A model generated the notes under the pieces. The model was not told the origin of the DNA. It did no database searches and saw only the letters and a list, made by a program, of their open reading frames with translations. A stretch of DNA of 64,000 bases. Source: Prevotella sp. Rep29 (GTDB taxonomy: Bacteria; Bacteroidota; Bacteroidia; Bacteroidales; Bacteroidaceae). A program made the translations under genes and the position numbers. Location: NCBI RefSeq assembly GCF_019551475.1, contig NZ_CP047159.1, positions 1,550,001 through 1,614,000 on the forward strand, in the 5' to 3' direction. Positions 53,013 through 62,922 of the stretch are shown here, in pieces (the stretch's first letter is position 1; each line of letters begins with the position of its first letter).

Positions 53013-54050
53013 TTACATCACGCCGTCTTCGCGCAGTTTCAGCTGCCATTTCCATGCGGAGGCGAGAACGTCTTCGAGTTTGGCTTCTGCTTTCCAACCT
53101 AACACTTGGTTGGCGTGATCGACATTGCCCCAAACTTTCTCGATGTCGCCTTCGCGACGCGGTGCGTACTCCCAGTTGACCTTCACGCCCGTCGCTTTTT
53201 CAAACGCCTGCACCACTTCGAGGGTACTGACTCCCTTGCCTGTTCCGACGTTGAAGTATTCGATGGCAGGGGTGTCTTCACCGAGCACGCGTGCCATCGC
53301 CTTGACGTGTGCCTTGGCAAGGTCAACGACATAGATATAGTCGCGGATGCAGGTGCCGTCGGGTGTGCCGTAGTCGTTGCCGAAGATTTTGAGTTGCTTT
53401 CTGACTCCGATGGCGGTCTGTGTGACAAAGGGGATGAGGTTCATTGGCACTCCATTGGGCAGTTCGCCGATGTTCGCCGTAGGATGGGCACCTATCGGGT
53501 TGAAGTAACGGAGAATGATGGACTTGATTGGCGCGCCGCTATGCACATAGTCTTGAATGATTTCTTCGTTGATTTGCTTCGTGTTTCCATAAGGCGAGAG
53601 GGCTTTCTGGATGGGTGCCTGCTCGGTGACGGGCAGATTCTCCTCCGTAGGTTGTCCATAGACGGTGCAGCTGGACGAGAAGATGATGCCGCCGACATTG
53701 TATTGCGGCATCAGTTCGAGCAGATTGATGAGGCTGACGATGTTGTTACGATAGTACATCAGCGGTTTCTCCACGCTCTCGCCCACTGCTTTTGAGGCTG
53801 CGAAATGGATAATACCGTCGATGTGCGGATACTTTTTGAAGAGGTTTTCAGTCGCTTCCCTGTCTTGCAAATCGATTTTTTCGAATGCCGGACGGACGCC
53901 TGTTATCTTTTCTATTCCATCAAGGACATTGATGTTTGAGTTTGACAGGTTGTCGGCTATCACGACGTCATAGCCCGCCTGTTGCAATTCTACCGTCGTA
54001 TGCGAACCGATATATCCTGTTCCGCCTGTGACTAAAATGGTCTTTTTCAT
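53013..54050 (-). CDS. galE: UDP-glucose 4-epimerase
   Basis: A 345-aa extended SDR interconverting UDP-glucose and UDP-galactose. Seen: NAD motif TGGTGYIGSH at residues 8-17, catalytic Ser in FSSSCTVYG, YxxxK as YGNTK, and the C-terminal NVGTGKGVS and RREGDIEKVWG segments. Length is typical. It follows rnfA by 15 bp, so it may be read from the rnf promoter; the terminator lies just downstream. Role in Leloir pathway and surface sugar supply. Confidence 0.93.
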   Translation of the reverse strand: MKKTILVTGGTGYIGSHTTVELQQAGYDVVIADNLSNSNINVLDGIEKITGVRPAFEKIDLQDREATENLFKKYPHIDGIIHFAASKAVGESVEKPLMYYRNNIVSLINLLELMPQYNVGGIIFSSSCTVYGQPTEENLPVTEQAPIQKALSPYGNTKQINEEIIQDYVHSGAPIKSIILRYFNPIGAHPTANIGELPNGVPMNLIPFVTQTAIGVRKQLKIFGNDYGTPDGTCIRDYIYVVDLAKAHVKAMARVLGEDTPAIEYFNVGTGKGVSTLEVVQAFEKATGVKVNWEYAPRREGDIEKVWGNVDHANQVLGWKAEAKLEDVLASAWKWQLKLREDGVM

Positions 54051-54065
54051 ATTTCTAATTCATTA

Positions 54066-54668
54066 TTATTCTAATCCTAACAATTTCCTGAGTCCGCCAT
54101 CAACGCCCGAGAAGCCCATGAACGCCAGCGAGAGCAGTCCTGCCGTGACGAGCACGATGGGTATGCCCTGCATTCCCTTCGGTATTTTCACCAATGAGAG
54201 TTGTTCGCGAAGTCCCGCGAAGACGACGAGTGCGAGCGCAAAGCCGATTGCCGTAGAGAAAGCATAGACCACGCTCTGCAAGAGGTTGAAGTCTTTCTGT
54301 ATCACGAGGATGGCAACTCCAAGTACTGCGCAGTTGGTGGTGATGAGCGGCAGGAAGATGCCCAGTGCCTGATAGAGTGCCGGTGACACTTTCTTCATCA
54401 CAATCTCAACCATCTGCACCAGCGACGCGATGACGAGGATGAACGCCAAGGTCTGCAGATATTGCAGGTTGAAGGGATTCAGCACATAGACCTGCAACAG
54501 ATAGGTCACGATGGTTGCCAGCGTCAATACAAAGGCGACTGCGGCTCCCATGCCCAGTGCTGTATCGATTTTCTTCGACACGCCCAGGAAAGGACAGATG
54601 CCGAGAAACTGCGACAACACGATGTTGTTCACAAAGATGGCGGAGATAAATATCAAGATATATTCCAT
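54066..54668 (-). CDS. rnfA: Rnf complex subunit RnfA
   Basis: A 200-aa inner-membrane subunit with six hydrophobic helices, beginning EYILIFISAIFVNNIVLSQFLGICPFLG, the RnfA/RsxA signature including the conserved Asn and Cys. Known: RnfA and RnfE jointly form the symmetric membrane core, with an embedded iron-sulfur cluster. Part of rseC-rnfBCDGEA; 4 bp after rnfE. Confidence 0.93.
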   Translation of the reverse strand: MEYILIFISAIFVNNIVLSQFLGICPFLGVSKKIDTALGMGAAVAFVLTLATIVTYLLQVYVLNPFNLQYLQTLAFILVIASLVQMVEIVMKKVSPALYQALGIFLPLITTNCAVLGVAILVIQKDFNLLQSVVYAFSTAIGFALALVVFAGLREQLSLVKIPKGMQGIPIVLVTAGLLSLAFMGFSGVDGGLRKLLGLE

Positions 54669-54672
54669 AGTC

Positions 54673-55257
54673 TTATGATTTCCTTATTTTGTTTACGACA
54701 GCTATCAGATAGCCGAGCGTGATGAATGCGCCCGGAGGGAGGATGAAAAGCAACAGATTGGTCGTCTCTGGCAACAGGCTGTAACCAAACAGAGAACCTG
54801 CGCCCAACAGCTCGCGAATCATTCCCAACAGGGTGAGGGCGAATGTGAAACCGAGTCCGATGCCTATTCCGTCAAAAAGGCTTGCCAAAGGATTGTTCTT
54901 ACATGCGAAAGCTTCTGCACGCCCGAGAATGATGCAATTCACAACAATTAGCGGAATGAAGATGCCCAGCGACTTGTCTATCTCTGGAAGATATGCCTTG
55001 ATGAGCATCTGCAGCACGGTCACGAACGAAGCGATGACCACGATGAATACAGGAATGCGCACTTTGTCTGGCGTGACGTTCTTGATGCAGGAAATGACGA
55101 CGTTTGAGCAAATCAGCACAAACGTGGTGGCCAGTCCCATCGACAAGCCGTTCATTGCCGAAGTAGTTGTTGCCAACGTCGGACACATGCCCAACAAGAG
55201 CACAAAGATAGGATTCTCTTTCAGAAAACCGTTCTTGATGATTTCGATATATTTCAT
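54673..55257 (-). CDS. rnfE: Rnf complex subunit RnfE
   Basis: A 194-aa, six-helix membrane subunit homologous to RnfA, with NPIFVLLLGMCPTLATT near residue 15. Pairs with RnfA in the ferredoxin:NAD oxidoreductase that pumps Na+ or H+. ATG overlaps the rnfG stop by 4 bp. Confidence 0.92.
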   Translation of the reverse strand: MKYIEIIKNGFLKENPIFVLLLGMCPTLATTTSAMNGLSMGLATTFVLICSNVVISCIKNVTPDKVRIPVFIVVIASFVTVLQMLIKAYLPEIDKSLGIFIPLIVVNCIILGRAEAFACKNNPLASLFDGIGIGLGFTFALTLLGMIRELLGAGSLFGYSLLPETTNLLLFILPPGAFITLGYLIAVVNKIRKS

Positions 55258-55874
55258 TGCGCTACTCCTTTCTTTTCCGTTGTCTTCGCATTGTTCATAT
55301 AGGCGGAATATGCCTGAGTCACTGCCTTCAAGAACGCCCGAGACGTGATGGTCGAGGCAGTAATGGCATCAATATCTCCTTCTCCGCCCTTTTTCACGCC
55401 CAGCCGGTCTTTTGAGGGATTCTTTCCGATGATAGAACCTTTTTCTCCTGACTGGAACCAAGTGTCAGCCTTCGCACCAAGCCCCGGTGTCTCGGAACTC
55501 TCCAACACAGTATAACCGAGAATGTTGCCAGCCGTATCAAAGCCAACTAATATTTTCAGGTTGTCGCTGAATCCGAGTGCCGTGCTCTCGACGGCAGCTC
55601 CCAAAGAATGATGCTCTTTGTCAGTGAGATGGTGTATCACGCAGGATGTCGTCTTTCCTTTCTCCATCGGCAAGGAAACGGTTTCGGTTTTTTCCACGAC
55701 CACTTCCTTTCCGTTCATCACTTTTCGGATGCCTTCGGAAAGGGCTTTTTCTGCCTGCGCTTTAATCGCATCTTTTGTCATCTGATTGACGAAAGCGAGC
55801 AAACCACCGGTAATCAGTGCCACCATGACGAGCACGACCACCATATTCGTGAATGAAGACTTGATTTTTTTCAT
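55254..55874 (-). CDS. rnfG: Rnf complex subunit RnfG
   Basis: A 206-aa protein with one N-terminal membrane helix (about residues 11-30) and a periplasmic FMN-binding domain. The covalent FMN threonine is in DAITASTITSR. GADTW-like segment (GLGAKADTWFQSG) is typical. Overlaps both rnfD and rnfE by 4 bp. Confidence 0.92.
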   Translation of the reverse strand: MKKIKSSFTNMVVVLVMVALITGGLLAFVNQMTKDAIKAQAEKALSEGIRKVMNGKEVVVEKTETVSLPMEKGKTTSCVIHHLTDKEHHSLGAAVESTALGFSDNLKILVGFDTAGNILGYTVLESSETPGLGAKADTWFQSGEKGSIIGKNPSKDRLGVKKGGEGDIDAITASTITSRAFLKAVTQAYSAYMNNAKTTEKKGVAQ

Positions 55875-56863
55875 TTTGCCACCTCCCCGAATCGCTTTGG
55901 TTTCACATAGTTGTTGATTAGCGGAGTGAACGCATTCATGATGAGAATGGCAAACGACATGCCCTCCGGATAGGCTCCCCAGTTACGAATGATGACTGTC
56001 AGCAAGCCGATGCCTACGCCATAGATGAGTTGTCCTTTGCCGGTCATCGGCGACGTCACGTAATCGGTTGCCATGAAGATGGCACCCAGCATCAAGCCAC
56101 CACTCAGAATCACTGCAACAGGAGAAGCATAGATAGGATTCGCAACATGAAGCAGTTCACTAAATACAAACACTGTTGCAATAATGCTGACAGGAATATG
56201 CCAAGTGATGATTCGTTTCCAGAGCATATAAAGCAAACCGATAATCAAAGCCAGCGCACATACTTCGCCGATAGTGCCGACACCTCCCGTCGGATTGTCG
56301 CCCAACAACAGATGCAAGGAGTCCGGCAACTTGTCGAGCACGGTGGCATCTCCGCTCTTGATTGCCTCTTTCATGAGACTCAGAGGCGTTGCACCCGTCA
56401 CGGCATCAGCATATTCGGTCAGTTCACCGACCACCGGCCAAGAGGTCATCTGCACGGGAAAACTCACCAACAGGAAGCAACGTCCTACCAGTGCCGGGTT
56501 GAACGGATTGTTTCCTAAGCCACCGAACGTCATCTTACCAACACCGATAGCAACCAGCGCACCGAGAATAATAATCCAAATCGGGATGTTGGAAGGCAGG
56601 TTGAATCCCAACAGCAGACCCGTGATGATTGCCGATCCGTCGCTGATGGTCGGCTCTTTCTTCAGCAAGAAACTGGTAATGACCCACTCGAAGAACACGC
56701 ATGCCGCCACACTCGTTCCACAGACGATGGCAGAACCTATTCCAAAATACACGAACGACACCAACAGCGCAGGCAACAACGCCACAATCACACCGTACAT
56801 GTTTTGCTCCACATTGTCCTTGCCGTGTGCGTGAGGTGATAATGATACGATTAGTTTTGACAT
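55871..56863 (-). CDS. rnfD: Rnf complex subunit RnfD
   Basis: A 330-aa polytopic membrane subunit (about nine helices) carrying the second covalent FMN site in AVTGATPLSLM near residue 157. N-terminus SPHAHGKDNVEQNMYGVI is conserved. Twelve bases after rnfC. Confidence 0.92.
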   Translation of the reverse strand: MSKLIVSLSPHAHGKDNVEQNMYGVIVALLPALLVSFVYFGIGSAIVCGTSVAACVFFEWVITSFLLKKEPTISDGSAIITGLLLGFNLPSNIPIWIIILGALVAIGVGKMTFGGLGNNPFNPALVGRCFLLVSFPVQMTSWPVVGELTEYADAVTGATPLSLMKEAIKSGDATVLDKLPDSLHLLLGDNPTGGVGTIGEVCALALIIGLLYMLWKRIITWHIPVSIIATVFVFSELLHVANPIYASPVAVILSGGLMLGAIFMATDYVTSPMTGKGQLIYGVGIGLLTVIIRNWGAYPEGMSFAILIMNAFTPLINNYVKPKRFGEVAK

Positions 56864-56875
56864 ATACCTATATAT

Positions 56876-58225
56876 TTATTGGGCGTTGCGAGCTTTAATG
56901 ATGCCCATCACTGTTGATTTTCCGTTGCGAATGAAATCCAGAAGCGGGCGATGTGCCGGACAAGTGAACTGACACGAGCCACACTCTATACACGAGACGA
57001 TATCTTCCGCTTCAGCCTTTTCCCATAATTGCATTTCCGAAACCCTCGCCAACAGATACGGCTCCAGTCCCATCGGACATGCTGACACGCACTTTGCACA
57101 ACGGATGCAAGGCTGTGCTTCCTGCCGATGCGCCTCTTCGTTGGTTAAAACCGTCACACAGTTGGTGCCTTTACATATCGGGACTTCCGTGGAATAGACC
57201 GCCTTTCCCATCATCGGACCTCCGGCAAGCACCTTGTGCTCACCTTCCGGCAATCCCCCACAGCAGGTTATCAGGTCGCTCATCGGTGTGCCCATACGCA
57301 CCAAAAAGTTTCCCGGATTCTTGATTGCTTTTCCCGTAACTGTCGTGTAGCGTTCAAAGAGAGGCTTATGTTTCATAACTGCCTGATAAACAGCAAATGT
57401 AGTTCCCACGTTTTGAACTATTGCTCCAACGTTTACAGGGATAGCGGGAGGTGCTGGAACTTGGCGGCGAATCACGGCATCAACCAACTGCTTTTCGCCG
57501 CCTTGCGGATATTTTGTTTCCAATGGAACGATTTCTATATCGTCACGGTTTGCCGTTTTCTCCGTCAACAACTGAATGGCTTCCGGTTTATTTTCTTCAA
57601 TACCAATATATCCTTTCGACACTTTGGCTGCTTTCATCAGCAACTCCAGTCCCACGAGTATCTCATCGGGATGTTCCAACATCAGCCGATAGTCGGCAGT
57701 AATATACGGTTCACACTCTACCGCGTTGACAATCACACATTCCGCCTTCGCTGTCGGCGGCGGAGTGAGCTTGATAAATGTCGGAAAGCCTGCTCCACCC
57801 ATTCCCGTCACACCGGCATTCTTGATGCGCTCCACGATTTCCTCCGGTGTCAGTTCGGAATGCTTTTCCAGTGTCTCCAAGTTGTCTGAACGATCTATGC
57901 TTTCCTCCCACTCATCGCCTTCAACCTGCACAATGATGCAGGGCTTACGATAGCCTGTGGCATCAATGGAATCAGCTATCTTCAACACTTTTCCCGACAC
58001 AGAAGAATAGATGGGTGCTGACACGAAACCACCCGCTTCCGCCAACAAGGTTCCGACCTTCACTTCGTCACCTTTTTTCACGACTGGTTTTGCCGGAGCG
58101 CCGATATGCTGAGAAAGCGGAAAGACGGCTTGCTGCGGCAATGATGCCACAATGGTCGGAACATTCGCCGTCAACTTATTCTCCTCAGGATGGACACCAC
58201 CCTTTCTGAATGTTTTGAGTCTCAT
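56876..58225 (-). CDS. rnfC: Rnf complex subunit RnfC
   Basis: A 449-aa peripheral subunit that binds NADH and FMN (GMGGAGFPTFIKL glycine motif near residue 139) and two [4Fe-4S] clusters (CIRCAKCVSACP and CIECGSCQFTCP). Starts GGVHPEENK as usual. Overlaps rnfB by 4 bp. Confidence 0.94.
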   Translation of the reverse strand: MRLKTFRKGGVHPEENKLTANVPTIVASLPQQAVFPLSQHIGAPAKPVVKKGDEVKVGTLLAEAGGFVSAPIYSSVSGKVLKIADSIDATGYRKPCIIVQVEGDEWEESIDRSDNLETLEKHSELTPEEIVERIKNAGVTGMGGAGFPTFIKLTPPPTAKAECVIVNAVECEPYITADYRLMLEHPDEILVGLELLMKAAKVSKGYIGIEENKPEAIQLLTEKTANRDDIEIVPLETKYPQGGEKQLVDAVIRRQVPAPPAIPVNVGAIVQNVGTTFAVYQAVMKHKPLFERYTTVTGKAIKNPGNFLVRMGTPMSDLITCCGGLPEGEHKVLAGGPMMGKAVYSTEVPICKGTNCVTVLTNEEAHRQEAQPCIRCAKCVSACPMGLEPYLLARVSEMQLWEKAEAEDIVSCIECGSCQFTCPAHRPLLDFIRNGKSTVMGIIKARNAQ

Positions 58226-59076
58226 TCGCTCACCTCCTTTTCTACTTTACGAACAGGAAAATTCACGGCAACAATGGCTTGCGTCGGACAAGCCTGTTCA
58301 CACTTCCTGCACATGCGGCACTTTTGGTCGTCAATATAACTGAGATTTCCTGCTATCGTAATTGCTTCAAACTTGCATTCTTTCAAGCAAAGTCCACATC
58401 CGATACAAGCGGCTTTACATGCCTTCTTTGCATCGGGACCTTTATCCTTGTTCACGCAGCCGACATAGATGCGACGGTTCTTCGGACCTTTCTTCCGAAG
58501 TTCAATGACATGGCGCGGACAAGCCTTAACACATGCGCCGCAAGCCACACACAAATCGTCGTTCACCTCGGGCAGACATGTCTCCTGATTGATTGCTATC
58601 GCCCCAAACGTACACGCCTCCACACAGTCGCCACAGCCCAGACATCCATAGCCGCAAGCCGTTTCTCCCATACCTGCCGCATGCATAGCCGTGCAAGTTT
58701 GCAAGCCGTCATACGTTGCCACCCGTTGGCGCGCCTCACAACTTCCTTGACAACGCACCACGGCAACCTTCGGCTCCGCATCGCCCACTGCCATGCCCAG
58801 CACGTTCGCAATACTGCTCATCGTCGCATTGCCACCTACCGGACAAGCCATACCTTCAATCGACCCCGCATCAGCACCTTTCACGAGTGCATCAGCAAAA
58901 GCTGCGCAGCCAGCATATCCACACCCGCCACAATTGGCACCTGGTAGACAGGCTGAGACTTCTGCGATACGGGGATCTTCATACACGGCAAACTTTCGTG
59001 AACAGACATACAAGACAACTGCCGCCAATAACGCCAGAAGTCCCAGAAAAACAACCGCTGTCAATACGTCCCACAT
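58222..59076 (-). CDS. rnfB: Rnf complex subunit RnfB
   Basis: A 284-aa ferredoxin-like subunit. One N-terminal membrane helix; then the Fe-S domain CLPGANCGGCGYAGC near residue 43, and four further CxxCxxxC-type clusters (CLGCGDCVEAC, CVACGACVKAC, CIGCGLCLKEC, CRMCRKCEQAC), more than the two of E. coli RnfB (192 aa) but typical for Bacteroidetes. Likely electron entry from reduced ferredoxin. Five bp after rseC. Confidence 0.93.
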   Translation of the reverse strand: MWDVLTAVVFLGLLALLAAVVLYVCSRKFAVYEDPRIAEVSACLPGANCGGCGYAGCAAFADALVKGADAGSIEGMACPVGGNATMSSIANVLGMAVGDAEPKVAVVRCQGSCEARQRVATYDGLQTCTAMHAAGMGETACGYGCLGCGDCVEACTFGAIAINQETCLPEVNDDLCVACGACVKACPRHVIELRKKGPKNRRIYVGCVNKDKGPDAKKACKAACIGCGLCLKECKFEAITIAGNLSYIDDQKCRMCRKCEQACPTQAIVAVNFPVRKVEKEVSE

Positions 59077-59081
59077 ATTTC

Positions 59082-59513
59082 TTATTTAATTTCTTCAATG
59101 TTAAACGTTACATTCTTTGCTATCCGTTGTCGGAAAAGAAACAACACGCCATAATACAGAGCCAACACACCCAAACTTGCTAATGCCGAAACGGACTCCT
59201 CTTTCGTCAAAGCCCATACGCAAAAAACGGTCAGCAACAGCAACATGAACGGAATCCCGAAAGCCAAGATGACTGAATGTATTCCTGCCCGACGAGAGAC
59301 CGTCACCACAACGGGCTGCCCCACATGATAATTGGCTGAAGCAGAAACTACCTCCACCAACTTCTCACGAGCCTCTGAAATGCGACAACTTCCCGACACT
59401 TCGCATGAAGCGCAGGATGAGGATTGAACGATACGCACCCGAACGACATCTTCCGTAACAGAGTCCACAACGCCTGCATGTCTTATCAGTCCTTTTCTGT
59501 CTCGCTTTTCCAT
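59082..59513 (-). CDS. rseC: SoxR-reducing system protein RseC family
   Basis: A 143-aa membrane protein with an N-terminal cysteine motif (SSSCASCEVSGSCRI) and two hydrophobic helices near residues 80-120. First gene of the rnf operon, a common Bacteroidales arrangement. Its role in Rnf assembly or redox sensing is inferred from genomic linkage. Confidence 0.85.
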   Translation of the reverse strand: MEKRDRKGLIRHAGVVDSVTEDVVRVRIVQSSSCASCEVSGSCRISEAREKLVEVVSASANYHVGQPVVVTVSRRAGIHSVILAFGIPFMLLLLTVFCVWALTKEESVSALASLGVLALYYGVLFLFRQRIAKNVTFNIEEIK

Positions 59514-59527
59514 ACGCTTTTACGCTG

Positions 59528-59535
59528 CAAAATTA
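59528..59535 (-). promoter_or_regulatory. promoter of the rseC-rnf operon
   Basis: TAATTTTG on the minus strand, with GTTG (59556-59559) 20 bp upstream as -33 box; the -7 box is 14 bp before the rseC ATG. Confidence 0.6.
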
Positions 59536-59576
59536 CTATCTTATTTCCATCCAAGCAACAAAATTTGAGAAAAATA

Positions 59577-60446
59577 TCACTGCACGTGCACCGCCCTGAT
59601 TCCCAGATGCGTCTTATATCTCTGAAGGTACTGACGGAGGGGCACCGGGTCTTCCACCACTTTCTTATAAACCTGTGAGGCATGTATCATGTGCAGACCG
59701 TCTTGATGCCATTTGGCAATGCCGATGTGCGAGGTGTCAAGTCCTTTCTTGCCCGTGATGATAACAAGGATATCGCCATCTTTTATCGTCTCGCGCAATA
59801 GCTTCGTGTTGACAACCTGCGATTTAGGGATATAGCGCCATTGCTGACCGTTGATTGACTCTTCCAACCGACGGATTGGTTCCACCCATGAAGGATGCTG
59901 ATTCAGCATATAATAGGCAGGAACATGGGTGGTCATATAGTCCACGTTGATTGTCTGAACGGCGGAAAACGGTGGTTGAGGAGCCTGTATGTCACGAACA
60001 AAGCCCTGCTTTTCGTTTTCGGTAATCCACAGCGTGAAATAATGTTTGCGTTTCAGATAGGAAACGTCTCCGCCAATGTAGCGGATTGCCTGCAGATAGT
60101 CGCAAAAGTCGGCAAACGAACGTTTCCCGTTGCGCACACATTGTGTCAAGGCAAGGGCATATTCGACAAACGTCGTACAGTCAACTTCCCGCATATTCAC
60201 CACAAGGCGTTCCTCAACGTTCTTATCTAATGTGTGTGCCACGTAGGGATAACCCATGAACTGCCTGGCAAAGAACAGGAAGGTGCGCGAAGCGTTGTAT
60301 GTACCACCGCCTCCACTCTCCCACCGGTTGAGCATCTGCATGACCAACACGCTGTCCCGTTTCGTGTATTCCACCTCACGCGGAGTATTTCCGAAAACAC
60401 CTGCAGCCCACAGGAGACTGACGAACATTGTTATATATACCTTCAT
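59577..60446 (-). CDS. exported DUF1460 cell-wall amidase-like protein
   Basis: A 289-aa protein with signal peptide (residues 1-19). DUF1460 domain, an NlpC/P60-like fold: Cys in VDCTTFVEYAL near residue 89, His in DTSHIGIAKW and a downstream polar residue form the catalytic set. Likely cleaves peptidoglycan amide bonds in the periplasm. ATG overlaps the DUF4421 stop by 4 bp. Confidence 0.83.
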   Translation of the reverse strand: MKVYITMFVSLLWAAGVFGNTPREVEYTKRDSVLVMQMLNRWESGGGGTYNASRTFLFFARQFMGYPYVAHTLDKNVEERLVVNMREVDCTTFVEYALALTQCVRNGKRSFADFCDYLQAIRYIGGDVSYLKRKHYFTLWITENEKQGFVRDIQAPQPPFSAVQTINVDYMTTHVPAYYMLNQHPSWVEPIRRLEESINGQQWRYIPKSQVVNTKLLRETIKDGDILVIITGKKGLDTSHIGIAKWHQDGLHMIHASQVYKKVVEDPVPLRQYLQRYKTHLGIRAVHVQ

Positions 60447-61609
60447 TCTGTTTTCTTTTTTTGTCTGTATGCTTTCCGCTTTCCAAAATTAAAACCGGCA
60501 TACACATTCACGCTGCCGAAGAAATTGTTGGTCGAGAATTGGGATTTATGGTAGTTGTACGCATGCAGTATTGCACTCGCACCCACATACCATTTCGTAT
60601 TGTTCCATACAAATCCGAAGCGCCCCACACCATCAATATTGAAATTGCGGAAAGAGAAGTCACGGAACGAGAATGACGACCTCTGCAAATCGCCCGTCGA
60701 ACGTTTATAGCCGATACCTAACGACAGCGATGCTGCCAACAGGCAATTCTTTGCCACCACATAATTATAGCCGTAGCCGCCATACACCGAGAAGTCGTCG
60801 TATTTGACTTTATTGAACATCAAGCCACTGTCTAATTTCTCACTATAGTCGGGCAAATATCTCTCGACCGAAGCCTGAAGCTCGTTATAATTCAAGTCCA
60901 GCGAATGATGCGTATAGCCGATACCAAAAATCGCGGAGCCGGCACTGCGCTTCTGACAGGTGCTTTGACTGAACGCTGCGGGGTAAGAAAACTTGCGATG
61001 ATTGAAGATGTAATACAGGTTAAAGCCCGTGATGCCCACATTCAATCCCGAAAACGCCACTCCCTCAAGCGGCTTCGTATTCACGCCATCCCCAAAGTCT
61101 GCCGAGCGGATGCGGTAATCATTGCCCGTACGGCGATAAAACAAATCTATTCCCAACATCGAACTATACAGACTCAGATTGAACTCTTTCTTCGAATTGG
61201 AATTCATGTGCGACAAGTCAAACGTATAACCCAGGAACATCCAACGATACCCGAAATAGGGACCGACTTTGATGGAGGACTCCGGACCAAAAACGATTGA
61301 CTGATTCGACTTGCTTTTCAGGCGATAGACTTCCAGCGTCAGCGTCGATTGCGCCATCACCGTGAAGTTATAGTGCTGGGGTTCTATATAGTTCGTATCT
61401 ATATTGTTGAATTCAGCGACCAATGCCCCCAACGTTTTTCCCACCTTTTTCATGAAAGAGGGCTTTTTTTCCGGCAAAGTCAGCTGCGCATTCTTTTCTG
61501 ACAGGACCAGCTGCGAACTCTTTGTTTGAAACGAGTCCACCTCCAATGCCCATGCACTCAACACGAACGCCGACAGACAAACCAAACTAAAAATTCTCCT
61601 TATCCCCAT
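60443..61609 (-). CDS. exported DUF4421 beta-barrel-like protein
   Basis: A 388-aa protein with signal peptide (residues 1-21). The mature part is rich in alternating aromatic strands with G-Y repeats and ends in strands typical of outer-membrane barrels (FGSVNVYAGFNFGKRK). DUF4421 family, function unknown. Between the oxidoreductase and DUF1460 genes, apparently one operon. Confidence 0.75.
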   Translation of the reverse strand: MGIRRIFSLVCLSAFVLSAWALEVDSFQTKSSQLVLSEKNAQLTLPEKKPSFMKKVGKTLGALVAEFNNIDTNYIEPQHYNFTVMAQSTLTLEVYRLKSKSNQSIVFGPESSIKVGPYFGYRWMFLGYTFDLSHMNSNSKKEFNLSLYSSMLGIDLFYRRTGNDYRIRSADFGDGVNTKPLEGVAFSGLNVGITGFNLYYIFNHRKFSYPAAFSQSTCQKRSAGSAIFGIGYTHHSLDLNYNELQASVERYLPDYSEKLDSGLMFNKVKYDDFSVYGGYGYNYVVAKNCLLAASLSLGIGYKRSTGDLQRSSFSFRDFSFRNFNIDGVGRFGFVWNNTKWYVGASAILHAYNYHKSQFSTNNFFGSVNVYAGFNFGKRKAYRQKKKTE

Positions 61610-61619
61610 CTTACGCCAA

Positions 61620-62594
61620 TCACTCTCCTTTCAAACGTTCAAGGGTCCAATAGACTGCCGTGGCTGAAACACTCGTACACCCACACACATTAAAGCCTTG
61701 CAGGTCGCTCAACACTTCTCGCAGTAGCGGCTGACAGGAATGGCCGTCCGACATCGGTGCTATTTCTGAGGCTGAAAACACGTCATCTGCGGGAGAAATT
61801 TCTGGTGGATACTCACCCGACAGTGAAAAGTGCATCTGCTTCTCCCGACCGGTAATCTGCACCCAACAGCCGTCGTATCCTTCCGCACCCGCTTCGTTTT
61901 TTTGAGCATTCTCCGGAGATGGGGCACCGTCATGCTGACAATTAACCCACAAAGCGCTGCCCGGTATTCCCGTTTCAAATCTGAAACAAGAACTCAAGGC
62001 ACTTCTTTCCCGCTTTTCGTCCAACACTCCCCATGCTTCGACTATCACGCCAAACAGATGTTGTAACAAATCCAACTGATAGGCACACGCCTTCCACAGC
62101 TCACTACCGACTGAAGCGGTTTCCGAAGCGACGCCGACGGAATGCAATTCCACGCTGACAATCTCCCCAAAAGCACCACTGGCTAAATATTTTTTTATCG
62201 CATCAAAATAAGGTAAATAGCGATAATAGAAATTCACGAAACAAGGCACTCCCGTTTCCTCACTCACACGATTCATGCGCACACAGTCCCAATAGGTGTC
62301 TGCCAAAGGCGTTTCCACCAACACGGGCTTACCGCTTCGCATGGAAAGAATGGCATAGGTGGCATGGGTGGAAGGGGCGGTTGCTATATAGACAGCATTC
62401 ACCTCCGAATCATCTATCAGGTCTTGCACTCCCGAATAGCTGCTGATTCCGAGCTCTGCGCCACACGACTTCGCCACCGCAGCATCATCGTCCATCACTG
62501 CCACGACTTGAGAACCTTCCATCTCATTCAACAAACGGACAACCGGCATGACGTCTGCAGAACAGCCTAACACTCCCCACTTGATATATTTCAT
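61620..62594 (-). CDS. Gfo/Idh/MocA family oxidoreductase
   Basis: A 324-aa NAD(P)-dependent oxidoreductase with Rossmann start KWGVLGCSADVMPVVRLL. The usual EKP is replaced by VETPLA (VLVETPLAD near residue 95). A polar loop near residues 230-250 is unusually rich in Glu/Ala/Gly. Substrate probably a sugar or cyclitol. First gene of a three-gene leftward operon with a consensus promoter. Confidence 0.83.
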   Translation of the reverse strand: MKYIKWGVLGCSADVMPVVRLLNEMEGSQVVAVMDDDAAVAKSCGAELGISSYSGVQDLIDDSEVNAVYIATAPSTHATYAILSMRSGKPVLVETPLADTYWDCVRMNRVSEETGVPCFVNFYYRYLPYFDAIKKYLASGAFGEIVSVELHSVGVASETASVGSELWKACAYQLDLLQHLFGVIVEAWGVLDEKRERSALSSCFRFETGIPGSALWVNCQHDGAPSPENAQKNEAGAEGYDGCWVQITGREKQMHFSLSGEYPPEISPADDVFSASEIAPMSDGHSCQPLLREVLSDLQGFNVCGCTSVSATAVYWTLERLKGE

Positions 62595-62612
62595 AATGCC
62601 TAATTAACGCCA

Positions 62613-62644
62613 CAAAGTTAGCAATAATATATCAACCATACAAA
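62613..62644 (-). promoter_or_regulatory. promoter of the oxidoreductase-DUF4421-DUF1460 operon
   Basis: On the minus strand TTTG (62644-62641) and TAACTTTG (62620-62613), spacing 20 bp: full consensus. 18 bp before the ATG. Confidence 0.75.
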
Positions 62645-62826
62645 TATTTTTCATCATGCCTCGTTTCGCCATGCGCTATCCACATCTAAAAAACACGGTC
62701 TGCATCACACTTCCTTCCCCTGTCTGGCAAGCACTCTGCCGTGTACTTTTCCGCATTTTTCCATACTTTTTTAATAAAAGAAGAAAAAAACTCATCACAA
62801 AAAGACGTTTTCTCATATAAATAATG

Positions 62827-62834
62827 TATCTTTG
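62827..62834 (+). promoter_or_regulatory. rpsA promoter -7 box
   Basis: TATCTTTG, 88 bp before the rpsA ATG, leaving a leader of about 80 nt. The remainder of 62645-62922 has no gene. Confidence 0.6.
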
Positions 62835-62922
62835 CACCCGTTTTCGGCACTTGTCTTCGTGACATGCCATTCAGTTCACATAAAGTCTAACTTTATTAGT
62901 ACAAATTTTTTAATTAATTTTT